DNA of 21,197 nucleotides from Ruminococcus sp. (GTDB lineage: Bacteria; Bacillota; Clostridia; Oscillospirales; Ruminococcaceae): positions 1 through 21,197 of the forward strand of contig DMBA01000302.1 in assembly GCA_003446315.1 (NCBI GenBank). Direction: 5' to 3'. The translations under genes were made by a program, and so were the position numbers. This document shows positions 9,180-14,922 of this stretch, piece by piece. The notes under the pieces are model-generated. The model worked only from the letters and a program-made list of their open reading frames with translations. It was not told the DNA's origin and did not search any database. The stretch's first letter is position 1; every line of letters starts with the position of its first letter.

Positions 9180-9218
9180 AAAATACCCGACAGGTCTGGG
9201 ATACCTGTCGGGTATTTT
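9180..9218. terminator. Perfect 16-bp hairpin, bidirectional terminator
   Basis: AAAATACCCGACAGGT (9180-9195) and its exact reverse complement (9203-9218) flank a 7-nt loop. The arms begin with AAAA and end with TTTT, so an A-before/T-after terminator can be read on both strands. It starts 5 nt after the sirtuin stop and lies 12 nt before the stop of the convergent AIM24-like gene at 9231, as expected for a shared terminator. Confidence 0.92.
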
Positions 9219-9230
9219 GGGATGCTATCT

Positions 9231-9908
9231 TTATCCTCTGGATGGGATTCTTGCAATGATTTTTCCAGCAAAATCGTTGAAATTCTGAGTCTGGAGCATG
9301 ATCTTGCCAGGCCCTGTCAGTTTGGTCAGGAACAAGCCTTCACCGCCGAACAGGATATTGCCAAGGCCTTTGACAGTCTGGATCTCATACTGCACGCTGT
9401 CCTCAAACGCAACCACGTTGCCGGTATCAATCAGCATCTGTGCGCCTGCCGGAAGCTGATACTGGATCAGGTCGCCGTCAACCTCAAGGAATGCCATGCC
9501 GCTGCCGGAGAGCTTTTGCAGAACGAATCCCTCTCCGCCAAGCAAGCCGGCTGTGAATTTCTTTGTGAATGTGACATCAAGCTGCACACTCTGCTCTGCG
9601 CAGAGGAATGCACCTTTCTGACAAATCAGCGGCATGCTGCTGACCTCGACCGGTACGACTGTGCCGGGGACGGTTGCACCGAATGCGATGGTCACATTAT
9701 CTGCCTGTGCGGTGTAATTTGCCATGAAGAGCGATTCGCCGGCAAACAATCTGCCGATGCTCTTGCCGATTCCGCCGCGTGCATTCGTATTCATCACGAT
9801 TCCGGGAGTCTGCCAAATCATACCTCCGGACTGTGTATACATGGATTCTCCTGCCATCATTGTGACCTCAACTGCGGGAACAGTTTGTCCAAGAATTTGA
9901 TATTTCAT
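9231..9908 (-). CDS. AIM24 / TIGR00266 family protein, function unknown
   Basis: This 225-aa protein has the repetitive beta-strand pattern and glycine-rich motifs of the AIM24 (TIGR00266) family. Examples are GGMIWQTPGIVMNT at 28-41, GIGKSIGRLFAGESLF around 46-61, GEGFVLQKLSGSG, and the related GEGLFLTKLTGPG near the C-terminus. The last two look like an internal duplication, FVLQKLSGSG against LFLTKLTGPG. The fold in this family is a beta structure, and bacterial members have no established biochemical role (the yeast namesake is mitochondrial). No signal peptide or membrane segment is seen. The start (ATG at 9908 on the minus strand) is preceded by AAAGGAG (9916-9922) with 7 nt spacing. 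It has its own promoter at 9970-9998 and is convergent with the sirtuin operon, so it is probably monocistronic. Confidence 0.85.
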   Translation of the reverse strand: MKYQILGQTVPAVEVTMMAGESMYTQSGGMIWQTPGIVMNTNARGGIGKSIGRLFAGESLFMANYTAQADNVTIAFGATVPGTVVPVEVSSMPLICQKGAFLCAEQSVQLDVTFTKKFTAGLLGGEGFVLQKLSGSGMAFLEVDGDLIQYQLPAGAQMLIDTGNVVAFEDSVQYEIQTVKGLGNILFGGEGLFLTKLTGPGKIMLQTQNFNDFAGKIIARIPSRG

Positions 9909-9969
9909 ATGCTGACTCCTTTCATGTGCCGCATGACTTCATTTTGCAGCCGAACTCTGCTGCTCTTAT

Positions 9970-9998
9970 AGTATATCATATTTTTATGCGTTTGACAA
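9970..9998 (-). promoter_or_regulatory. Sigma-A promoter for the AIM24-like gene
   Basis: On the minus strand, TTGTCA (9993-9998) and TATACT (9970-9975) are separated by exactly 17 bp. Transcription would begin near 9963, about 55 nt before the start codon at 9908. Both boxes match five of six consensus positions. Confidence 0.85.
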
Positions 9999-10058
9999 TA
10001 TTAAAAAGATGAATATTTGTTTAAGTTTTGAAAACACTGTTTTTTTACATAATATAGA

Positions 10059-10090
10059 AAACGGAGCACAACTTTTGCTGTGCTCCGTTT
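10059..10090 (-). terminator. Hairpin terminator behind the GH11-GH10 xylanase gene
   Basis: AAACGGAGCACA (10059-10070) and TGTGCTCCGTTT (10079-10090) form a perfect 12-bp stem with an 8-nt loop. It begins about 10 nt beyond the xylanase stop codon. On the minus strand the stem is followed by a T-rich stretch (TTTTCTATATT). It separates the xylanase from the AIM24-like gene downstream. Confidence 0.85.
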
Positions 10091-10100
10091 ATTTGTGAGA

Positions 10101-12875
10101 TTACAGGGTAATCAGGAAAGCAATTGCTTTCAGGATCATGACGATATCGTTCTGATCCTGCTTGCCGGAACCGTTGCAATCTGCGTTTACAAGACCCTGC
10201 TCATTGATGGTTGCAGTGGAATCTTCTGCCAGGAATCTTGCGAGGAGAACTGCATCGGATACGTCAACAGAACCGTCACAGTTTACGTCACCCTTCATGG
10301 TTACCGTGATGATCGGCTTTGTGGTCGTGGTGGTGGTTGTAGTCGTGGTTGTGGTGGTGGTAGGCTTTGTGGTGGTAGTAACAGTTGTGGTTGTGGTGGT
10401 TACTTCCTCAACCTTGATCTCCTGCGGCAGCTTGATGATGTCGTTGTAGAAGGACTTCGGCTGGCAGTTTCCGTCGAACGGCAGCGGCTTACCGCCGTCT
10501 TCGTAATTATTTCTCCAGCTTGCGGAATCGCAGTGACCCCACAGAGTCAGGGAAGAAATGTTCTTGTGGCGCTCCATTGCTGCTCTGAAGATGTCAACAA
10601 ACAGGCTTGCACCGTTGGTTGCTGCGCAGTTGGTTACGTCGAGCTCGGTGATCTGAACATCCAGACCGAGACTGTTGAACTTGTCGATGGTATCTGCATA
10701 GGAATTCCAGCCGCCTGCGTTGTTCTTGTGTGCGCTGCCGGAACCGCCGAAGTCAGCAGCGTGCATGTGGGACTGCATACCGACACCGTCGATGTAGTCG
10801 CCAGCCTGCTGGATCTTCTTCGCCATGTTGTAGAGGTCGTTGGTCTTTGCGGAGAGGTACTCGTTGTAATCGTTCAGGTAGAGCTTGCAGTCTGCCGGAG
10901 CATACTTTCTTGCATACTTGAATGCGTTGATGACGAATTCGTCGCTCTTGTAGAGAGACCACCAGTCAGAATATTCTTTGCCGTTGCCGCGGAATCCGCC
11001 GCCGTCGTTCTGGAACAGCTCGTTGCAGACATCGTAAGCATAGACTTTGAGTCGCGGATAATCTCTCTTGAGGGTATCAAATGTGTTCTTGATCATGCTT
11101 TCCAGACGCGCATTCATGCGATCCTTGGAAACCATTGCGCCGTTGTCGCTGAAGTTTTCTCTGAAGATCCAGCCCGGAGTCTGGGAATACCAAACGAAGG
11201 TGTGGCCGCGGAGACCGATGCCGTTATCTTCGCAGAACTTGAGGATCGGAGCTGCCGCAGAGAGGTCGATTGCGATGTTATCGCCGGAAGAACCGTATCT
11301 GTTGCAGATCGTATCCGGTTTCATTTCGTTTTCGCAGGTAATAGAGTTGAAGTTCTGTTTGATGAAGTTGGTGACCTGAGGGTTGCGTGCGTTGTTTGCG
11401 TTCAGGCAGGTACCGAGTCTGAAATACTTACCCATGTAATCCTTGAAGCCTGTGCCGCCTTCCACATAGCTGTAATCATTGTTCTGATGTGCTGCGATGC
11501 CGGTGCCTGCCGGAATCGGCGGATTGGACGGGCCATCTGTTACTGTGGTGGTAACGATCGGGGTAGAGCCGTCAGATGTCAGCTTGATGTCATCAATGAA
11601 GAACGGGATCAGATCCTTTGCAGTCGGATTCTCGGTATACTTGGTCTGGATATACAGTGCAATGTCAGTTGCGCCTGCCGGAATGGTGAACGTATCTTTC
11701 AGATTTGCCCACTTGCCGCTGGTCGCATCTACATCCACGATATCATCGTAGCTTGTAGAGCTGCCGTTCTTATACATCACGCCGAGGGTGAATGTCTCGG
11801 AGCTGTATTCCTTGTTGTCATATGCAACATAGCCGTCGAAGGTGTAGGTCTTGCCAGCCTGAAGCTCAGAGCTTTCAACCTGGAAGCCGTTCCATGCGCC
11901 GTCTCTGCCGGTGACATACAGGGACTTTTTGCCGCCGTGTGCCATGTGATCGGTGAGACCATACTGAACGGAGCTGCCGCCTCTGGATGTCCAGCTTGTG
12001 CCGGAGCCTTCGAAGTCATCGGAGACACCGCTGCCGGAACCGCTCGGCTTTGTGAAATCAACGATTGTGCTGGGATCCGGAGCAGTTGTTGTTGTCGTTT
12101 TGCTCGGATCTTCCTTGGTGTAAACATCGAGTTCCTTGACATTTGCTTTACCGCTGCTCTGCCAGCCTTCTGCGTTCAGAGCAACTTCATACAGGTTGCC
12201 GATGCCCCAGCCCTGTGCAGCCCATGCTTTGAAGTGATCGGAAACGGTGATGTGACCGGATGTTCTCTTGGACTGACGGACGCTGAAATACTGCTTAAAG
12301 GTTTCGTAGCTGCTGTTGATAGACGGGCCGCTGTGATCCATCTGGAAGATCTTGTACTGTGCACCGTCGATGGTGACGATCTTGCCCTGTGCATCCGGGC
12401 ACCAGTCTTTCCAGTCTTCGATGATGTAGTACTCAACCAGCGGCGGATTGCCTGCTGCACCCTGGTTCTGGAACCAGCCGTAAACGCACAGACGGGAGTT
12501 GCCGTTGATGCTGCCGGTCTGCTGGTAGTCTGCATCGTAATCCATACCGATGTACTCATAATCGGTTGCTTTCTTTTTCGAACCGAAATCCAGACCGCGG
12601 CGTGCAAGGAAGTTACCGCCGTTGTTGGTGCAGTTCCACTCTGCAGTGAACGTACAGCCCGGGCCGAGCTTCATGGAGCCGGTACCGCCCTTGCTCTTAT
12701 CGAGCCAGATCTCGTAGCTGTAGCCGTCAACATTCGGTTCTTTGTACTGACCGTTCTGGCTGTTGACCGTCAGCGTATCGCCGACCTTTGCCGCATATGT
12801 CGTCAATGACATACCCGGCACCGATGTGATCGCGAGCACGGATGCGCTCAGCAATCCAAACAGTTTTCGCTTCAT
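10101..12875 (-). CDS. Secreted bifunctional xylanase: GH11-CBM22-GH10-dockerin
   Basis: This 924-aa cellulosomal enzyme joins two endo-beta-1,4-xylanase folds. A signal peptide (residues 1-28, cleaved near TTYA-AK) precedes a GH11 domain (about 32-255) with nucleophile Glu148 in VEYY and acid/base Glu236 in NAEGWQSSG. A Thr/Pro/Ser linker leads to a xylan-binding CBM22 (about 284-436). GH10 follows (about 455-815) with acid/base Glu619 in YDVCNE and nucleophile Glu744 in QITELD. A poly-Thr linker (826-853) leads to a C-terminal dockerin (861-924) whose two calcium loops start at Asp863 (DVNCDGSVDVSD) and Asp899 (DCNGSGKQDQND). All catalytic residues are present. The frame stays open to a TTG at 12890, but GGAGGG (12883-12888) lies 7 nt before the ATG at 12875, which starts a typical MKRK signal peptide, so 12875 is chosen. 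The two catalytic families attack xylan differently (GH10 tolerates more side chains). The dockerin would dock the enzyme on a scaffoldin cohesin. The gene is monocistronic with its own promoter and terminator. Confidence 0.95.
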   Translation of the reverse strand: MKRKLFGLLSASVLAITSVPGMSLTTYAAKVGDTLTVNSQNGQYKEPNVDGYSYEIWLDKSKGGTGSMKLGPGCTFTAEWNCTNNGGNFLARRGLDFGSKKKATDYEYIGMDYDADYQQTGSINGNSRLCVYGWFQNQGAAGNPPLVEYYIIEDWKDWCPDAQGKIVTIDGAQYKIFQMDHSGPSINSSYETFKQYFSVRQSKRTSGHITVSDHFKAWAAQGWGIGNLYEVALNAEGWQSSGKANVKELDVYTKEDPSKTTTTTAPDPSTIVDFTKPSGSGSGVSDDFEGSGTSWTSRGGSSVQYGLTDHMAHGGKKSLYVTGRDGAWNGFQVESSELQAGKTYTFDGYVAYDNKEYSSETFTLGVMYKNGSSTSYDDIVDVDATSGKWANLKDTFTIPAGATDIALYIQTKYTENPTAKDLIPFFIDDIKLTSDGSTPIVTTTVTDGPSNPPIPAGTGIAAHQNNDYSYVEGGTGFKDYMGKYFRLGTCLNANNARNPQVTNFIKQNFNSITCENEMKPDTICNRYGSSGDNIAIDLSAAAPILKFCEDNGIGLRGHTFVWYSQTPGWIFRENFSDNGAMVSKDRMNARLESMIKNTFDTLKRDYPRLKVYAYDVCNELFQNDGGGFRGNGKEYSDWWSLYKSDEFVINAFKYARKYAPADCKLYLNDYNEYLSAKTNDLYNMAKKIQQAGDYIDGVGMQSHMHAADFGGSGSAHKNNAGGWNSYADTIDKFNSLGLDVQITELDVTNCAATNGASLFVDIFRAAMERHKNISSLTLWGHCDSASWRNNYEDGGKPLPFDGNCQPKSFYNDIIKLPQEIKVEEVTTTTTTVTTTTKPTTTTTTTTTTTTTTKPIITVTMKGDVNCDGSVDVSDAVLLARFLAEDSTATINEQGLVNADCNGSGKQDQNDIVMILKAIAFLITL
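10320..10400 (-). repeat. Poly-threonine linker tract
   Basis: This low-complexity stretch of ACN codons encodes 14 consecutive Thr, then a Pro and Lys, 4 Thr, a Val and 6 Thr, between GH10 and the dockerin. Codons are mixed (ACC, ACA, ACG, ACT), so it is not a pure triplet repeat. Such Thr-rich linkers are typical of Ruminococcus cellulosomal enzymes and may be O-glycosylated. Its length could vary between strains. Confidence 0.9.
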
Positions 12876-12914
12876 AAGAAATCCCTCCAATTTTTCATAA
12901 AAGCGTGTTACTAT

Positions 12915-12949
12915 TCTGTACAGTTTCGCCGTACAGATGCTTACAGTTT
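12915..12949 (-). promoter_or_regulatory. Repeated motifs at the xylanase transcription start (candidate operator)
   Basis: Two direct copies of TACAGTTT (+ strand; 12919-12926 and 12942-12949) are spaced 23 bp apart, about two helical turns. An inverted pair, TCTGTAC (12915-12921) and GTACAGA (12931-12937), overlaps them. They sit directly downstream of the -10 box of the minus-strand promoter, where a repressor or a leader RNA hairpin could act. No protein is known to bind here; the assignment rests on position and repetition alone. Confidence 0.45.
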
Positions 12950-12950
12950 C

Positions 12951-12979
12951 ATTCTAGCACAAAAAACTTCCAAAGTCTA
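12951..12979 (-). promoter_or_regulatory. Extended -10 promoter for the GH11-GH10 xylanase gene
   Basis: On the minus strand, TAGACT (12974-12979) and TAGAAT (12951-12956) are 17 bp apart, with TG one base before the -10 box (extended -10). Transcription would start around 12944, giving a leader of about 70 nt before the ATG at 12875. Confidence 0.75.
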
Positions 12980-13350
12980 GAGCATTTTTTGCGATGTTTG
13001 CAGACGACTTTTCATTTTTTGCGGTTTTCTTTTGTTTTCAGACAAATGTTGTGGCAGAACAGACGTTTTTGACGTTTCTTAGGGATTCCGGCTATGTTTT
13101 CGCGCATTTTTGCAAGGAATCACGCCAAAAATCTCGAAAGACGAAAAACAACATAATTGCTATGGGGTGTAATATTATTGCCCACTTTGCCGAAATATTC
13201 AACTAAAAAACGCAATATATAAAGAGCCTGACGCAATTCTTTACGAGTCGCTAAAATTTGAGAATGTATGCATTTTCGGCGCTCTTTATCAGATCATTCA
13301 CAATTTTATGATTTTTATGTGCATAATTCTGCAAATCGGTTTCTGCCCTC
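12980..13350. other. Non-coding region between divergent genes
   Basis: About 370 bases lie between the two divergent promoters. A 70-codon + frame (12994-13206) has no ribosome binding site and a T-rich, biased composition, so it is not called a gene. The only structure seen is an inverted repeat, ATAAAGAGC (13219-13227) against GCTCTTTAT (13281-13289), 53 nt apart. The region may hold regulator sites for the xylanase gene or the small sigma-like gene pair. Confidence 0.5.
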
Positions 13351-13379
13351 TTGACAAACATATGTTTTTCTGATACAAT
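13351..13379 (+). promoter_or_regulatory. Sigma-A promoter for the small helical/sigma-like gene pair
   Basis: A perfect consensus TTGACA at 13351-13356 is followed by a 17-bp spacer and TACAAT at 13374-13379. Transcription would start near 13386, about 60 nt ahead of the first start codon at 13446. Confidence 0.88.
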
Positions 13380-13445
13380 AGAGTTATAGAACATTTGTTC
13401 TCTTTTGTTTTCAGCCATACAGACCGTGAAGGAGGATGCTGCAAC

Positions 13446-13718
13446 ATGATGAATCAGAACGCAAACCAACTGGAAACGGATATGCCTTATTCCAAAATGC
13501 TGCTCTGCTATGAGCAGGCTGCCGCCTTAGTCCAGGCAAGACGCGCCGAGCTGCGGGATGAACTGCGGGCACTCGTCACCCATAAAGAAGGCTCGAAAGC
13601 CTCTGCACTCGCCCAGAATATGCTCGAAAAACGCATCATGACGCTGCGCGATGAATATGACGATCTCTCCGATGCCATCCGGGAGATCCGTATTTATGCA
13701 GAAAGGGAAATGCATTGA
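13446..13718 (+). CDS. Small helical protein of unknown function, paired with a sigma-like gene
   Basis: This 90-aa, charged and probably all-helical protein was not recognised as a named family. Heptad-like stretches occur around residues 20-45 (QAAALVQARRAELRDELRAL) and 55-90, where Leu, Ile and Ala alternate with Arg/Glu/Asp. No signal peptide or membrane segment is seen. AAGGAGG (13429-13435) precedes the ATG at 13446 by 10 nt; a second ATG follows directly at 13449. The gene has a strong promoter. Its stop codon TGA (13716-13718) overlaps the TTG start of the next gene, so the two products are likely made together and may interact. Such helical-protein plus sigma-region-4 pairs recall late-activator modules of phages and mobile elements, but no other phage gene is nearby. 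Confidence 0.75.
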   Translation: MMNQNANQLETDMPYSKMLLCYEQAAALVQARRAELRDELRALVTHKEGSKASALAQNMLEKRIMTLRDEYDDLSDAIREIRIYAEREMH

Positions 13719-14038
13719 CCCGCCGCAGACGCTACGGGGTCAGCGCCGATGTTCTGGAATTTGACCCCGAACTCGTCAAACGCCTGACCAGAAATACAGA
13801 TGAAGCAATCTTCGGAAGCGACCCGGATCAGCCGAATCCTGCGCTCAATGCACTCCGTCTTGCATGGGTAAAGGAACTGACCCCATGTCAGCGGCAGTAT
13901 CTCACGCTCTATTACTCCAACCACATGACAATGACCCAGATCGCAGCAGAATGCGGTGTCAATGTTTCGACCGTCTGCCGGACACTCTCCCGCGGCAGAA
14001 ACAGACTCCGCCGCGTGCTGCAATATTATTTTATGTAA
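13715..14038 (+). CDS. Sigma-70 region 4-like HTH protein (TTG start)
   Basis: This 107-aa protein has a helix-turn-helix of the sigma-70 region 4 type. TPCQRQYLTLYYSNHMTMTQ (56-75) is followed by IAAECGVNVSTVCRTLSRGR (76-95), the pattern in which the second helix contacts a -35 element. There is no recognisable region 2, so it is not a complete sigma factor. It resembles the stand-alone region-4 activators found on mobile elements. The basic N-terminus (MTRRRR) may contact DNA or RNA. It starts with TTG at 13715, giving a TTGA overlap with the stop of the preceding gene, and AAAGGGA (13702-13708) is 6 nt upstream. An alternative start is not available without losing this coupling. It probably regulates transcription of unknown targets. 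It lies between two xylanase genes, which makes them candidates by position only. Confidence 0.8.
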   Translation: MTRRRRYGVSADVLEFDPELVKRLTRNTDEAIFGSDPDQPNPALNALRLAWVKELTPCQRQYLTLYYSNHMTMTQIAAECGVNVSTVCRTLSRGRNRLRRVLQYYFM

Positions 14039-14042
14039 TATC

Positions 14043-14071
14043 TTGACTTTTGCCTGCGAATGCTTTATAAT
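14043..14071 (+). promoter_or_regulatory. Sigma-A promoter for the coiled-coil acidic protein
   Basis: TTGACT (14043-14048), a 17-bp spacer and consensus TATAAT (14066-14071) lie directly after the stop of the sigma-like gene at 14038. The leader is about 30 nt. Confidence 0.88.
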
Positions 14072-14109
14072 AGTGACAACGATCAACGCATCAAAAGGGG
14101 GTTTTGCAT

Positions 14110-14544
14110 ATGGATGAACTGGAGCTGAGACTCGCTGAACTGGAGTCGGCACAGGAAGATCTCGAAAAGGATACCGGCAAACTCTCCGTTCAGACGGAAC
14201 GGACTGCCGCACTGCTCGATAACGCGCTCGAAACACTCGGCTCGCTCTCTGCTTCCCAGCAAGAAATGCAGCAGACGCTGCTCAATATGCAGCGGCATCT
14301 CGATGTGCTCACCAGCCGCATCGAACAGCTCGATGATACTGCCGATCTGGTCGAAGACCACTATGCCGCACTCAAAGGCGAGGTCAATGCACTCTCCCGC
14401 GATATGGACAATATCTATGAGGATATGAATGTGCTCGCTGCGGAAACCAGAAACCGCAGCATCAAACTAAAAGAACAGGTCGAACGCTATTTCTGGGATG
14501 CCGAATCCGAAGATGAGGAAGAAGACGAGGAAGAAGAAGAATGA
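14110..14544 (+). CDS. Coiled-coil protein with acidic C-terminal tail, function unknown
   Basis: This 144-aa protein is predicted by eye to be almost entirely coiled coil: heptad-like Leu/Ile/Ala positions run from about residue 3 to 120 (for example ELRLAELESAQEDLE and HLDVLTSRIEQLDDTADLVE). It ends in an almost purely acidic tail of about 15 Glu/Asp residues. No catalytic motif, signal peptide or membrane segment is visible. AGGGGG (14096-14101) is 8 nt before the ATG at 14110; an in-frame TTG at 14104 is too close to it. It has its own strong promoter and a strong terminator behind it. Acidic tails of this kind occur in proteins that bind basic partners or mimic nucleic acid, but no function can be assigned. 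It was not recognised as a named family. Confidence 0.8.
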   Translation: MDELELRLAELESAQEDLEKDTGKLSVQTERTAALLDNALETLGSLSASQQEMQQTLLNMQRHLDVLTSRIEQLDDTADLVEDHYAALKGEVNALSRDMDNIYEDMNVLAAETRNRSIKLKEQVERYFWDAESEDEEEDEEEEE

Positions 14545-14585
14545 CCGTTTTTGCGTCATTTTTCGCAAAAAAATTGTTTGATTTC

Positions 14586-14619
14586 AGACAGGATGCAAAA
14601 AATGCATCCTGTCTTTTTT
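14586..14619 (+). terminator. Strong intrinsic terminator after the coiled-coil gene
   Basis: AGACAGGATGCA (14586-14597) and TGCATCCTGTCT (14603-14614) form a perfect 12-bp stem with a 5-A loop, followed by a run of six T (14614-14619). A weaker 8-bp hairpin, TTTTTGCG/CGCAAAAA (14548-14571), lies just upstream, directly behind the stop codon. Confidence 0.93.
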
Positions 14620-14717
14620 GTGTTGTTTTCCTCATATCTGCTTGTGTTTTGCCGGTTCACCTGCATTTTTGCATATAAACTTTCTGCACTTTGTCCATGA
14701 ATTCTGCGTAATGTGTA

Positions 14718-14746
14718 TTGCTTTCTTTTGTTTTGTGCGGTATAAT
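14718..14746 (+). promoter_or_regulatory. Promoter for the GH10-GH43 gene
   Basis: Consensus TATAAT at 14741-14746 is preceded at 17 bp by TTGCTT (14718-14723), a weak -35 box. Transcription would start near 14753. The weak -35 fits a gene that needs an activator, but this is inference. Confidence 0.65.
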
Positions 14747-14752
14747 GCAAAC

Positions 14753-14922
14753 ATGGGGATACAAGTGCAGAAAAAATGCACAGTATCACAAATTTCGAAA
14801 GATGCATCGCCGGCACGCTGAAGCTGCGCATCGCCGTTCAACCCCTTCTGAACCGCTTTCGCCGTATCACTGCCCGCTGTGCACCGTCAGCCAAGATATC
14901 ATTATTTTTTGGGGGAAATCAT
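14753..14922 (+). other. Long 5' leader of the GH10-GH43 gene
   Basis: About 170 nt lie between the likely transcription start and the ATG at 14923. The leader holds a small hairpin (GTGCA 14765-14769 / TGCAC 14777-14781) and a direct repeat GCATCGCCG (14804-14812 and 14828-14836, 24 bp apart). It also holds an in-frame ATG at 14776 that would add 49 residues to the enzyme. That extension has no ribosome binding site and would bury the signal peptide, so it is taken as untranslated. It does not match a riboswitch class I recognise. Confidence 0.45.

Noticed and set aside
9222..9971. Plus-strand 249-codon frame opposite the AIM24-like gene
   Set aside because: It is antisense to a gene with a good promoter, ribosome binding site and family motifs. 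The plus translation is Cys/His-rich and resembles no family.
10080..12809. Plus-strand 909-codon frame opposite the GH11-GH10 xylanase
   Set aside because: The opposite strand encodes a full secreted xylanase with all catalytic residues. The plus frame is a composition-driven shadow.
12876..12890. TTG at 12890 as the xylanase start
   Set aside because: It overlaps the ribosome binding site itself (GGAGGG at 12883-12888), and the signal peptide begins at the ATG at 12875.
12994..13206. Plus-strand 70-codon frame in the divergent intergenic region
   Set aside because: It has no ribosome binding site, Phe-rich composition from T-rich DNA, and no recognisable protein.
13446..14544. A prophage or integrative element containing the small genes
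   Set aside because: Apart from the region-4 HTH protein there is no integrase, capsid, terminase, relaxase or attachment-site repeat in the window.
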